A stretch of DNA of 64,000 nt from JAXGXJ01 sp040772905 (GCA_040772905.1 JAXGXJ010000007.1:62001-126000), one strand, 5' to 3'; numbered from the stretch's first letter, positions 24,443-32,980 are shown. Numbers and translations: made by a program. Notes: generated by a model not told the origin, from the letters alone.

Positions 24443-25526
24443 GCCCTCTTAGGCCCGGCGTCACGAAGCGGCCGTCCCTGCGCACGAGCACGTCATCGAA
24501 CCAGATCTCCCCTCCGCCCCAGGCCGGGGTCTGTATGAGCACCAGATCCCAGTGCACGCTCGAGCGGTTGCCGTTGTCGGCGTCTTCGTACGCGCGCCCC
24601 AAGGCCAGATGGAGACTCCCGCCGATCTTCTCGTCGTAGAGGGTGTCTTTCATGGGCCTGTCGATGCAAGGATTGACGCCAAAGGCGAACTCGCCCACGT
24701 AACGCGAGCCCTCGTCGGTATCGAGCATGGTGGCCAACTTCTCGGGCTCGTTGGCGTCGGCTTCCGCCACGCGGCCGTCACGGAACACCAGGCACACCCT
24801 CTCATAGGTGGTGCCGTCCTCCAACGAGGGCGTGTTGAAGAGTATGGTGCCGTTCACCGAATCGCGGACGGGGGACGTGAACACCTCACCGTCGGGGATG
24901 TTGTTGTGACCGGCGGCCTTCACCACGGGGATACCCTTGATAGAGAAGCTCAGGTCGGTGCCCGGGGACACGATCCGCACCCGGTCGGTGCGCGACATGA
25001 GTTCCACCAGCGGGTCCATGGCTCGCGACATCTTCGCATAGTCGAGCGTGGATACGCGAAGACAGAAATCCTCGAAGGCGTCGGTGGACATGCCGGCGGC
25101 CTGCGCGGCGGCAGCGGTGGGATAGCGCAGCAGCAGCCAGCGCTTGCTGAGCTCGAGGTTGAGCAGCGGCTCGGAGGCCAGCCGTGAGGCTTCGAGCGTG
25201 CGAGGGGCGACGTCGGCCAGCTCAGTGGCGTTCCGGTCGGCCAGGATGTAGACGGTGGCATCGACGTCGCGAACGCGCTGCATACCCCACGACACCTGCA
25301 GGTCCATCTGCTCCCGGGAAGCGCCCAGCATCCAGGCCCGGCGCAGGCGGGCGTCGCCCAGGACGGCGAACGGAAGAGCGCCGCGGCGGTAGGCCTGCTC
25401 CACCAGCGCGATCATCAATTCCTCGGCACCGGTCTCGCCCTCGATGAGCACCTTCTCGCGCGGCTTGAGCTCCAGCGAGTAGTCCAGAAGGTTGCCAGCC
25501 AGCACGTCCAGCCGCGGGTCTCTCAT
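24420..25526 (-). CDS. M29 family aminopeptidase
   Basis: 368 residues, the length of M29 (AmpS/PepS/aminopeptidase T) enzymes, cytoplasmic dimetal aminopeptidases. Landmarks are 'GEVFTSPVRDSVNGTILFN', 'VGEFAFGVNPCIDRPMKDTLYDEKIGGS' and the terminal 'SVHWDLVL', which together carry the family's Glu, His and Asp metal ligands. It meets the peptide importer operon tail to tail with a 23-bp overlap; removing N-terminal residues from imported peptides would fit. Start at ATG 25526. Confidence 0.92.
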   Translation of the reverse strand: MRDPRLDVLAGNLLDYSLELKPREKVLIEGETGAEELMIALVEQAYRRGALPFAVLGDARLRRAWMLGASREQMDLQVSWGMQRVRDVDATVYILADRNATELADVAPRTLEASRLASEPLLNLELSKRWLLLRYPTAAAAQAAGMSTDAFEDFCLRVSTLDYAKMSRAMDPLVELMSRTDRVRIVSPGTDLSFSIKGIPVVKAAGHNNIPDGEVFTSPVRDSVNGTILFNTPSLEDGTTYERVCLVFRDGRVAEADANEPEKLATMLDTDEGSRYVGEFAFGVNPCIDRPMKDTLYDEKIGGSLHLALGRAYEDADNGNRSSVHWDLVLIQTPAWGGGEIWFDDVLVRRDGRFVTPGLRGLNPENLL

Positions 25527-25601
25527 GTCTTCGTCTCCTCCTCTGGGATGCGGTGCTCCGAGGCGCCCTCATGCTAGCAGGCGCACCACGACGCGGGCCG
25601 A

Positions 25602-25607
25602 TACAAT
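25602..25607 (+). promoter_or_regulatory. -10 box of thioesterase gene
   Basis: TACAAT 43 nt upstream of the ATG at 25651; no -35. Confidence 0.5.
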
Positions 25608-25650
25608 GCAGGGGTCCGGATCGACATGTATCAACGTATCAGGAGATGTC

Positions 25651-26121
25651 ATGCTGAGCGACTATCCCGTGGTCGCCGAGGTGGTGGTGCGCTGGGGCGA
25701 GATGGACTCCCTCGGCCACGTCAACAACATCATGTACCTGCAGTACTTCGAGATCGCCCGCATCGCGTATCTGGAGCGGCTGGGGCTCGACCCGCCAGGG
25801 CCGTGCTGGGGCGAGAGGGGGCTCATCATCGCCACAGTGAGCTGCCGCTTCAAAGCCCCGGTCACCTACCCCGACACGCTGCGGGTGGGAGCACGGGTGT
25901 CAGCCCTGGGGAGCGACCGCTTCGTCATGGAGCACATAGCGTGGAGTACGAAGCTGGAGCGTGTGGCGGCGTCGGGGGATGCCGAGGTGGTGTCGTACGA
26001 CTACGTGCTGGGAAGACGGGTGCCTCTGCCGTCGGAATGGCACCACGGGATAGCCGACCTGGAAGGCCGGGAGCCCCCTGTGCTGTCAGCAAGGGCACGG
26101 AGGTCGAAGGGCCCGGAGTGA
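25651..26121 (+). CDS. Acyl-CoA thioesterase, hotdog fold (4HBT/YbgC-like)
   Basis: 156-residue single hotdog domain. Catalytic-loop motif 'MDSLGHVNNIMYLQYFEIAR' matches 4-hydroxybenzoyl-CoA thioesterase/YbgC proteins (D at the centre as nucleophile or base, then N-N-x-x-Y-x-x-Y). Hydrolyses acyl- or aroyl-CoA; substrate not readable. Start at ATG 25651 with AGGAGA at 25641-25646. The open frame further upstream is not needed. A bidirectional hairpin follows. Confidence 0.88.
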   Translation: MLSDYPVVAEVVVRWGEMDSLGHVNNIMYLQYFEIARIAYLERLGLDPPGPCWGERGLIIATVSCRFKAPVTYPDTLRVGARVSALGSDRFVMEHIAWSTKLERVAASGDAEVVSYDYVLGRRVPLPSEWHHGIADLEGREPPVLSARARRSKGPE

Positions 26122-26130
26122 CAGGAAAAT

Positions 26131-26165
26131 ATACGGGGCGCCGGCCAACGGCCGGCGCCCCGTAT
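26131..26165. terminator. Bidirectional hairpin terminator
   Basis: A perfect 16-bp stem (ATACGGGGCGCCGGCC and its complement) with an AAC loop. On the minus strand it is followed by ATTTTCC, so it ends the TatD-like gene; it also lies right after the thioesterase stop. Confidence 0.8.
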
Positions 26166-26189
26166 CACACTGGTGTTCGCTGCCCGGCC

Positions 26190-26987
26190 CTACTCCACGG
26201 GCAGCTTGAAGAAGTCCTTGGGATTGTGCCAGCACACCTTGTCGATGGTGGCTTTGTCTAAGCCCATGAGCCTCATGGCGAGCATCACGCGGGGCACCAT
26301 GAAGTAGTCGTTACCCTCGCCGCCCAGCTCGGAGTTGATGATGAGGCGGTCGCGCAGGCCGGGGTTGTCGATGACGTATCGGGCAGCAGGCTCGGGCGGC
26401 ATCTTGTCCCAGCAGATGGAGAGGCCGATCATGCTCTTGGTGTTGGTGGCCCGCCAATCGAGGTTGGGCTCGGAGGCGTGGTCGAAGACGCACTTCTCCA
26501 CGGGGAACTTCTCTTCTTTTATGATCTCGAGCACCTGCGGGAGCACGTCTTGGCTCTGGGGGGCGTTACGGATGGGGGTGTGCAGGATCACAGGCACCCC
26601 TGCGTCCTTGGCGATACGCAGCTGCTCGCGGAAGAGCCACTTCTCGAAGTCGGTGCCGGTGTCGAGACCGATCTCACCGATGGCCACGGCACGGTCGGCC
26701 TTCAGGTACTCGGGCATCTTGGCCAGGCACTTCTCGGCATCAGTGGGGTTCACCCCGAAAAACGGGACGGAGAGCGAGGTGAAGAGCTCGAATCCCAGGG
26801 TGGTGGCCGTGGTGGTCTCCATGCCCAGGAAACGGTCCCACATGAGGATGACGTCTTCCTCGGTCTTGGAGCCCAGGTACATGTGCGGGCTGGGGACGAT
26901 GGCGGCTTCCATGCCCATCATGACGAGCTTCTGGAGCTGCTTGTCCTCGATCATGTCGGTGTGCAGGTGCGCGTCGATGAAACGCAT
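26190..26987 (-). CDS. TatD-related metal-dependent hydrolase
   Basis: 265-residue TIM-barrel protein. 'FIDAHLHTDM' (H-x-H metal motif) opens it, then 'AVAIGEIGLDTG' (TatD-type Glu), 'VPVILHTPIRN' (His) and 'CVFDHASEPN' (His). TatD relatives are nucleases or small-molecule hydrolases; the residue set fits but the protein is distant, so the substrate is open. ATG 26987 chosen because GGAGG lies 9 nt upstream. It sits upstream of terminators on both sides, as a monocistronic unit. Confidence 0.75.
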   Translation of the reverse strand: MRFIDAHLHTDMIEDKQLQKLVMMGMEAAIVPSPHMYLGSKTEEDVILMWDRFLGMETTTATTLGFELFTSLSVPFFGVNPTDAEKCLAKMPEYLKADRAVAIGEIGLDTGTDFEKWLFREQLRIAKDAGVPVILHTPIRNAPQSQDVLPQVLEIIKEEKFPVEKCVFDHASEPNLDWRATNTKSMIGLSICWDKMPPEPAARYVIDNPGLRDRLIINSELGGEGNDYFMVPRVMLAMRLMGLDKATIDKVCWHNPKDFFKLPVE

Positions 26988-27206
26988 TCCACGAACCTCC
27001 GTGCAGAGACTGGTCCAAAGATACCGGCTGCCTTCGCAACGGCTCCGGCATGGCTGCAATCGTACCACTCACACGTGGGGATAGCTACCTGTCGTTCGCT
27101 AGTAAGAAACATGGTGCGGTCGCCGCGGCAGCCCGGAGAGCGCATCATCCGGGCGTCCGCCCTCCTGGGTCGGACGACACGCGCCGTCGTGTTGCCCAGA
27201 AAGAAA

Positions 27207-27237
27207 CGGCGCCCCGAGGCCATGCCTCGGGGCGCCG
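27207..27237 (-). terminator. Terminator after cyclase gene
   Basis: CGGCGCCCCGAGGC / GCCTCGGGGCGCCG with CAT loop; on the minus strand followed by TTTCTTT. It lies just after the cyclase stop at 27279. Confidence 0.8.
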
Positions 27238-27278
27238 CAGGACGCGTATCCGCAAATGCGGACCTGTATCCGAGAAGC

Positions 27279-28268
27279 CTACTTCAGCGGGTAGATGTCG
27301 TAGGGCTGAGTCTCGTTGGCCGGACCATAGCCGGTGCCGCAGTAGGTGTAGGTGCGATCGGGGACGTCCTTGTTGACGTCGTCCTCGTCGATCTCGGCCA
27401 CGCAACGGACCATGGAGCCGTCGCCCATGTACCAGCGGATGGGGAAGCAGAAGAAGCGGAAACGCTTGCCCGAGACCTTGTCCAGGTCGCCGCCCAGGTT
27501 CTCGACACCCACGATGCCGTTACCCAGCATGTACTTGTGGCACGGTTCCCAGGTGCCTTCTTGGCCCAGAGCCTCGAGCTCGCCGAACTTGGCGTCGTAG
27601 GCTTCCTTGCCGTGGACCTGGATGTAGACCTCTTTGTCGAACTCGGCGTAGGCTTCGATGCCGAACTTCTCGATGTACTCATCGGTGATGGGTTTGCCGG
27701 TGGCGCCACGCAGGTTCATCATCGGCGGCCCGTTCTTGCCCATGGCGGTGTGGAGCGGATGGTCAAGGGCCTGGGAGTCCATAGCTACACACTTGACCTT
27801 GTGCTTCACGAACCACTTGCCGGCTTCGATACCGGTGCCGGCGGAGTAGTGATAGTACTCTTTGGAGTCGTCGAACAGGCGATGCATGCCCGTGTTGAGG
27901 CATACGACCATGCCCTCGAGCTCTTCCGGCTTGATGTTGGCCCGCTTGCAGGCGTCTTCCAGGTGCTCAGGAAGGATGAGGCCCCAGGGCTCGATGTTGA
28001 TCTCGAGGCAGACCGCGTCGCCGGTGTAGGCGTCGACAGGCATCTCGTGAGTGTAACGAGCCCTTCTGCCGTCGAATTCACGTTCCATGACGTGACGAGG
28101 AGCGTCGGCGTGCGTACCGGTGTGCTGGACACAGTCGATCCTCTGGGTGAGGACGCCGCCCTTGGCCATGGTGTGCATCGAGTCGATGACCGGCTTGGCG
28201 AAGTACGGCCAACGAGGGATCTCGGCGCTGAATGGGTGGGTGAGGTCAACGAAGACTTTCTTTCCCAT
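27279..28268 (-). CDS. Cyclase family protein (kynurenine formamidase-like)
   Basis: 329 residues. The hallmark 'HTGTHADAPRH' (H-x-G-T-H-x-D-x-P) of the metal-dependent cyclase/formamidase family lies near residue 49; the C-terminal region 'YMLGNGIVGVENLGG' is typical, and a 'RLFDDSKEYYHYSAGTG' insert and a long tail make it longer than the ~210-residue formamidases. Hydrolyses an amide or ester of an aromatic or small acid (inference). Start at ATG 28268; AAAGGAG lies ~13 nt upstream. A palindrome at 28307-28323 lies in its leader. Confidence 0.82.
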   Translation of the reverse strand: MGKKVFVDLTHPFSAEIPRWPYFAKPVIDSMHTMAKGGVLTQRIDCVQHTGTHADAPRHVMEREFDGRRARYTHEMPVDAYTGDAVCLEINIEPWGLILPEHLEDACKRANIKPEELEGMVVCLNTGMHRLFDDSKEYYHYSAGTGIEAGKWFVKHKVKCVAMDSQALDHPLHTAMGKNGPPMMNLRGATGKPITDEYIEKFGIEAYAEFDKEVYIQVHGKEAYDAKFGELEALGQEGTWEPCHKYMLGNGIVGVENLGGDLDKVSGKRFRFFCFPIRWYMGDGSMVRCVAEIDEDDVNKDVPDRTYTYCGTGYGPANETQPYDIYPLK

Positions 28269-28306
28269 GGTGAGCTTTCTTCTCCTTTGCTCGTTACCGT
28301 TTCCAC

Positions 28307-28323
28307 GGACGCATCGTGCGTCC
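28307..28323. promoter_or_regulatory. Perfect palindrome in the cyclase leader
   Basis: GGACGCA-TCG-TGCGTCC, 17 bp, 39 nt upstream of the cyclase ATG. A minus-strand TTATCT box at 28351-28356 would put it just inside the transcript. Candidate operator, or a leader hairpin. Confidence 0.5.
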
Positions 28324-28378
28324 GGCTTGGAACCTATGTTCGTACGTAGAAGATAATGCCAGAAGCGGGGGAAAAATA

Positions 28379-28392
28379 CGAACGCTCGTTCC
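28379..28392. promoter_or_regulatory. LexA-box look-alike upstream of cyclase
   Basis: CGAACGCTCGTTCC differs from CGAACRNRYGTTYC at one position. It is ~110 nt upstream of the cyclase start, in the gap after the MFS gene. With no damage-related gene nearby it may be another regulator's site; it also warns that such matches can occur without SOS function. Confidence 0.3.
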
Positions 28393-28450
28393 AATTCTCC
28401 CGACCGCTCGCCGCTGCTCCCGTCCATCCCGTGAGGAACGGACCCCTAGC

Positions 28451-29797
28451 CTACTCCTGCACAGGGGGGTCGTTCAACCCGTCCGCACGCAGGGGAGAGC
28501 GGAGCCTGGCCTCGGCTCCCAGGGCCGGCACCGGCGCAGGGCGCGCGCTGCCGCGGCTCGCCTTGCCCACGCGGAACGCGTAGCCCGTGGCGGCCACCAC
28601 GCCGCTCAGACAGAGCAAGGCGAGGATCACCATGGCCACGCGTACCCCCAGACCCTCGGCCAGTCGACCGGTCACATAACTGCCTATGGGTGTGGTGCCG
28701 ACGAAGAGGAGGAAGTAGATGCCCAACACCCGGCCCCGCAGATGCGAGGGCACCAGCAGCTGCACTCGGGTGCTGGCGCTGGTCATGAAGAAGACACCAC
28801 AGAACCCTACGAAGAACATCAGCACTGTGGTAAGCGCCCTGGAGGTGGACAGCCCCACCAGCAGGAAGAGCAGTGAGAAGAGGCCCCCGGCGACAAGCAT
28901 CATGTGACGCCGAGGCTTGCCCCGGTACGCGGCGATGAGACCGGCTGTCACCGACCCGGCGCCCATGACGGTCATCAGGAGCGACAGCGTGGAGGCCTCC
29001 GCGTTCAGGATGTACTTGGTCACCAGGGGGAGTGTGGTCTGGAAGTTGTAGCCGAAAGTGGCCAACGCGGCGATCACGATGAACACGATCATGATGTCCG
29101 GAGTAGCACGCACGTAGCGGAAGCCCTCACGCAGACTTCCCGAGGCACCGGCACCCGACCCGCCTTCTCCTGCGTGCAGTTCGCCGGGACGCATGGCGAA
29201 CAGGCCGGCGATCACCGCCAGGAAGCTGAAAGCGTTCAAATAGAAGCAGGCGGCGATGCCCAGGGTGCTGATGATGACCGCCCCGATGGCCGGGCCGATG
29301 ATGCGGGCGGAGTTGAAGAGGGTGGAGTTGAGTGCCACAGCGTTGGGCACATCGTCCCTGCCCACCATCTCGGGCACGAACGCCTGCCTCGTGGGCCCTT
29401 CCACGGCATCCACCGTGCCCCGAAGCCCGGCCAGGACGTAGATGAGCAGCACCGTGACGAGTTCGGTGGAGACAAGGACGGCCATGGCGAGCGCGATGAG
29501 CATCTGGACGGTCTGAGCCACGATGATGGTCTGCCGCTTGGGCAACTTGTCGGCCAGGATGCCTCCATAGAGAGAGAAGACGAGCGCGGGCAGGAAACGG
29601 ATGGTCATGGTGAGGCCCAAGGCCATAGGCGAGTCGGTGAGACTGAGCACCAGCCAACTCAGGGCCACATCCTGCATCCAGGTGCCGGCCAGGGACACCA
29701 TCTGCCCGAACCAGAACAGACGGTAGTTGCGGTTATTGAGAGAACGGAATCCTTGGGTCAACGCCCGGGAAGAGAGCGACATCGACCTCACGCGCAC
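28451..29797 (-). CDS. MFS transporter (EntS/MFS_3-like)
   Basis: 448 residues, ~12 membrane segments. N-terminal 'LNNRNYRLFWFGQMVSLAGTWMQ' and 'GGILADKLPKRQ' are characteristic of the MFS_3 (EntS/DUF894) subfamily, which exports siderophores, drugs or other small molecules. Start is GTG 29797 or ATG 29782, both with a plausible GGAG/GAGG; the longer start overlaps the MarR gene's last codons. It follows MarR in one operon and is probably under its control. Confidence 0.85.
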   Translation of the reverse strand: MRVRSMSLSSRALTQGFRSLNNRNYRLFWFGQMVSLAGTWMQDVALSWLVLSLTDSPMALGLTMTIRFLPALVFSLYGGILADKLPKRQTIIVAQTVQMLIALAMAVLVSTELVTVLLIYVLAGLRGTVDAVEGPTRQAFVPEMVGRDDVPNAVALNSTLFNSARIIGPAIGAVIISTLGIAACFYLNAFSFLAVIAGLFAMRPGELHAGEGGSGAGASGSLREGFRYVRATPDIMIVFIVIAALATFGYNFQTTLPLVTKYILNAEASTLSLLMTVMGAGSVTAGLIAAYRGKPRRHMMLVAGGLFSLLFLLVGLSTSRALTTVLMFFVGFCGVFFMTSASTRVQLLVPSHLRGRVLGIYFLLFVGTTPIGSYVTGRLAEGLGVRVAMVILALLCLSGVVAATGYAFRVGKASRGSARPAPVPALGAEARLRSPLRADGLNDPPVQE

Positions 29798-30270
29798 TCT
29801 CCGTCCACCTCACGGACACGAGCCGCAGCCACGGTCAGCTCCTCCAGGGACTCGGTCACGCCTTCCAGATCTGCACCCAGCTCCTGCGCCACCCCGTCCA
29901 AGAAACGACGCGAAGACTCCACCAGCTCTCCGGCCAGACTCCGGCCCGCCTCGGTGAGGTCCAGAGGTATCTGTCGGCGGTCGTCCTCGCTGCTGCCCCG
30001 AGACACCAGGCCTCGCTCGGCCAATTTGGCCACCAAGCCGCTGGTGGTCGACACGGTGACACCCAGGCTGCGCGCCAGACAACCGGTGGTCATACCCGGA
30101 CTGCGCAGCAGCTGGAACAACACCCGCAGTTGGGGCATGGTGAGGTGAGACTGCTCCCACTGCCTGATCCGCAACGACTCCAGATCGCGCAGAGCGTGCA
30201 TGTAGGCACGACGGAAGCGCGCGGTGGCATCAAGCGACGAGGCCTGCTGAGGTGTGGTCTTCTGGGTCAT
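29788..30270 (-). CDS. MarR family regulator, probable leaderless mRNA
   Basis: 160 residues with a winged-helix MarR domain ('MPQLRVLFQLLRSPGMTTG', 'LARSLGVTVSTTSGLVAKLAERGLV', then the wing with 'SSEDDRRQIPLDLTEAG'). Ligand-responsive repressor; the target is likely its own operon with the MFS exporter. I start it at ATG 30270, exactly 7 nt after the end of a good -10 box, so the mRNA would begin at the start codon; ATG 30276 is the alternative. A palindrome fills its promoter spacer. Confidence 0.88.
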   Translation of the reverse strand: MTQKTTPQQASSLDATARFRRAYMHALRDLESLRIRQWEQSHLTMPQLRVLFQLLRSPGMTTGCLARSLGVTVSTTSGLVAKLAERGLVSRGSSEDDRRQIPLDLTEAGRSLAGELVESSRRFLDGVAQELGADLEGVTESLEELTVAAARVREVDGECA

Positions 30271-30276
30271 GAGCAT

Positions 30277-30306
30277 ATTGTACGGTATAACCGAACTGTT
30301 CGGCAA
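30277..30306 (-). promoter_or_regulatory. MarR promoter with palindromic operator
   Basis: Minus strand: -35 TTGCCG (30306-30301), 18-nt spacer, -10 TACAAT (30282-30277). The perfect palindrome CCGAACAGTTCGG (30291-30303) overlaps the -35 and spacer. Flanking GTACGG (30280-30285) and CCGTAC (30309-30314) make a larger inverted repeat. Autoregulation by MarR is the natural reading. Confidence 0.65.
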
Positions 30307-30331
30307 GGCCGTACTAGTTCGTCTTGTCTCG

Positions 30332-32059
30332 TCAACCGCTCAGACGCGACACCTCGTCTCGTTCGAAACGCGGCCACTCCACAGGTTCGGTGCCGTAGTA
30401 GGCCTGCACCCCACGACCCTCACCACCGACCTCCCCAATGACGGCCACCTCGATGCCCGCTCGCGAGATGGCGGCCACGAGGGCGTCGGTCTGATCGGCA
30501 CTGCAGGTGATGAGCAGGCTGCCCGAACCGATGAGCCCCAGCGGGTCGAGCCCCATGATGGCGCAGATGCGTCGGGTCTGTGGGTAGATCGGGATGGCGG
30601 CCAGGTCGAGGCGCAGCCGGCGTCCGCCGGCTGCGCCCAGCTCGCTGACGGCCGTTGCCAGTCCGCCCTCCGTGACGTCATGCAGAGCGGTCACCCCAGG
30701 CGACTCCAGCGCCAGACGCGCCTCCGGCAGGATGCTCATGCGGTCGAGGAAGGCGGCCGCTTCCGCTATATCGGCCGCGCTCATGCCGCCCGCGGCAAGC
30801 CGGCCCCCGTACTCACGCGCGATGAGCCCCGTTCCTTCCACCGCCACGCCTTTGGTGAGAAGGATGCGGTCGCCCTCGCGCATGTCGCGTTTGTCCAGTA
30901 CCCTCCCGCCCGGGGCGGTCCCCGCCATAGTGCCTGAGATGAGGGGGCGCGACACCGCGTCGGTTATCTCCGTGTGTCCGCCGCATAGCGAGATCCCCCA
31001 AGGACGGCAACTCTCCTGGATGTCGCGCACCAGAGCCGCCACCTGCGACGCCGTGGTGCCCGGAGGGAACAGCAGCGTGGTGAGCATCCAACGAGGCACA
31101 GCCCCGCTCGTGGCCACGTCGTTGGCGTTGGCCAGCACCGCGTAGCGTGCCGGCGAGTCGGAGGCGAGGGTGATGGGATCCGAGGCCAAGACCAGCACCT
31201 CTTCAGCGCGGATGTCGATCGCGGCCGCGTCCTCACCCAGTCGAGCGCTCACCAAGACAGCGGGATCTGCGATCTCGATCCCCTCGATGCTCTCCTCCAG
31301 CAGTTCGGCGGGCAACTTCCCAAGCGGCAGCGGCAGACCATAGCGGATCACACGGGCGGCCTCATGCAGGTCGCGCACTATGAAGTCGGCGCCGGCTGCC
31401 CGCTGAGCCTCCGACTCGGGTGACGTCTCCACCCGTTGACGGTCGGCGGGCACGGCGCCCATCTCTTCGGGGGCGTCGCCGCCTGCCTGGTCGTCAGAGT
31501 GGTTGCGGAGAAACATGGTCATGGTCCCGGCGGCACGACCGGCCTGGATATCGTAGGCATGGTCGCCGATCAGCAGCACTTCCGCGGCCTCCAGACCCAT
31601 CTCGGCCAACAGATGCAGCACGCCGTCAGGCCGCGGCTTGGGCCCCAGACCCATGTCGCGCGTGACCACATACGGGAAATCGTCCCGCTCGATGCCCGCC
31701 AGCGAGGCCATGGTCCGCTCCACCGCCTCCAAGCGGTTGCGCGTGATGACGGCCATGGGTATCCGGTGCCGGCGCAGCAGCGCCACCAACTCAAGAGCCC
31801 CCTGGTTCAGACGCCCTTTGCCGGCGGCCGCGATCTCGGCATGTTCGAGGATGGCTTCCTTGCGCCGCCGTTCGTTCGCATCGGCGACACCATCCAGGTA
31901 CTCCAGCAGCCCCACGCCCACGGGACAGTCGACAGCCACGCGTATGGCCTCGAAATCGAGGTCGCCCGGCTGGGTGAGGGTGCCGTCGAAATCGAAGAGG
32001 ACGGCTGAGACCTTGTAGGGCCGGCCGTCGGGAAGGAACGGTGGAGTGCGTCTCGTCAC
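30332..32059 (-). CDS. HAD phosphatase fused to AIR-synthase/HypE-like protein
   Basis: 575 residues with two parts. Residues ~18-185: a HAD hydrolase ('FDFDGTLTQPG' nucleophile motif with DxD, 'MAVITRNRLEAV' motif 2, 'GLGPKPRPDG' lysine, 'LIGDHAYDIQAG' motif 4). Residues ~245-575: an AIRS (PurM/HypE/ThiL superfamily) protein ('GEDAAAI', 'ANANDVATSGAVPRWML', 'CGGHTEITDAV', 'HDVTEGGLATAVSELG') of the archaeal 'AIRS-related' kind. A ~50-residue Glu/Ala-rich linker joins them. AIRS enzymes phosphorylate or dehydrate acids with ATP; the joined phosphatase might remove the product or phosphate. Its GTG overlaps the AEC permease stop (GTGA). Function unassigned. Confidence 0.82.
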   Translation of the reverse strand: MTRRTPPFLPDGRPYKVSAVLFDFDGTLTQPGDLDFEAIRVAVDCPVGVGLLEYLDGVADANERRRKEAILEHAEIAAAGKGRLNQGALELVALLRRHRIPMAVITRNRLEAVERTMASLAGIERDDFPYVVTRDMGLGPKPRPDGVLHLLAEMGLEAAEVLLIGDHAYDIQAGRAAGTMTMFLRNHSDDQAGGDAPEEMGAVPADRQRVETSPESEAQRAAGADFIVRDLHEAARVIRYGLPLPLGKLPAELLEESIEGIEIADPAVLVSARLGEDAAAIDIRAEEVLVLASDPITLASDSPARYAVLANANDVATSGAVPRWMLTTLLFPPGTTASQVAALVRDIQESCRPWGISLCGGHTEITDAVSRPLISGTMAGTAPGGRVLDKRDMREGDRILLTKGVAVEGTGLIAREYGGRLAAGGMSAADIAEAAAFLDRMSILPEARLALESPGVTALHDVTEGGLATAVSELGAAGGRRLRLDLAAIPIYPQTRRICAIMGLDPLGLIGSGSLLITCSADQTDALVAAISRAGIEVAVIGEVGGEGRGVQAYYGTEPVEWPRFERDEVSRLSG

Positions 32060-32952
32060 AGGAGGAAATATAGCAGCAGCGGGATGACGCCGATGCTGAG
32101 GAGCGTGGTGAGCAGCACCACCGAGGCCACGAGTTCAGCCTCGTTCTTGTACTTGGTGCAGACGACCGCAGTGAATATGGCCGCCGGCATGGCCGACTCG
32201 AACAGCACCACGGCCCTGGCCACACCTGTGAGATCGAACAGCCACACGGCCAGCAGCCCGAAGGCGAACCCCCCGCCCATACGGATGACCGCGGCCAGCG
32301 CGCTGAGCGGCAGATGCGCGAACCGCACCTTGCCCATGGTCATGCCCAGCACGAGCAGGAACAGCGGCACGGCGGCGCGGCCCATGAACTCCAGGGAGCC
32401 CTCCACCAGCGCGGGCAACGTCACGCCGGACAGGTTGAGGATGATGCCCAGGACGGCCGCATAGAGGAGAGGCGTACGCGCCATCGCGCGCAGACCATGC
32501 CGCAACCCCTCCTGCCCGGCGGCGATGTAGATGGCCAGCGAGTAGATGAGCAGCCCCTGCGGCACGTAGAACAGGATGGCGTTGGCCACCCCTTCCGTGC
32601 CGAAGGCCAGATAGATGATGGGCACGGGGATGTTGATGAGGTTCGCGAACATGATGGGCAGGTAGAAGCCGGAGTGCGTGGTCTTGCTGCGCAGGAGCAC
32701 CAGACGGGCGATCGCGTACGGCCCGGCGATGGAGAGCAGGCACGACAACCACAGCCACACAGCTTCGCCCAGCACTATCGGCTGCGCCATGAGCGAGTCG
32801 AGCACCAGACAAGGGGTGGCCACGTAGAGGGCCACGTCGATGAGCACGGCCGGCGACACCTTACTCACCCGTCCGAAGAGCGCTCCCAGCGCGATCACGA
32901 AGAAAGTGGGGACGATGATCTCGAGGATCTCTTGCATCGCGTCAGCGTACAT
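32056..32952 (-). CDS. AEC family transporter (auxin-efflux-carrier/malate-like)
   Basis: 298 residues, ~10 membrane segments typical of the AEC superfamily: 'IIVPTFFVIALGALFGRVSKV', 'FANLINIPVPIIYLAFGTEG', a central break, and 'FLLVLGMTMGKVRF'. Members move organic acids (malate, malonate) and related solutes; direction not readable. First gene of a two-gene operon with the HAD-AIRS fusion. Start 32952, or 32937 (MQEIL) equally acceptable. Confidence 0.85.
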   Translation of the reverse strand: MYADAMQEILEIIVPTFFVIALGALFGRVSKVSPAVLIDVALYVATPCLVLDSLMAQPIVLGEAVWLWLSCLLSIAGPYAIARLVLLRSKTTHSGFYLPIMFANLINIPVPIIYLAFGTEGVANAILFYVPQGLLIYSLAIYIAAGQEGLRHGLRAMARTPLLYAAVLGIILNLSGVTLPALVEGSLEFMGRAAVPLFLLVLGMTMGKVRFAHLPLSALAAVIRMGGGFAFGLLAVWLFDLTGVARAVVLFESAMPAAIFTAVVCTKYKNEAELVASVVLLTTLLSIGVIPLLLYFLL

Positions 32953-32980
32953 CGCGCGCGCGGTGGTGCGCCAGAGATGA

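Noticed and set aside
26131..26165. CRISPR repeat or mobile-element end (strong GC-rich hairpins here and at 673, 27207, 50128, 52879)
   Set aside because: Each is a single hairpin right after a gene stop with a short T-run on at least one strand; they differ in sequence and act as terminators.
26478..28349. 623-codon + strand frame opposite the TatD-like and cyclase genes
   Set aside because: Antisense of two conserved genes, no recognisable domain.
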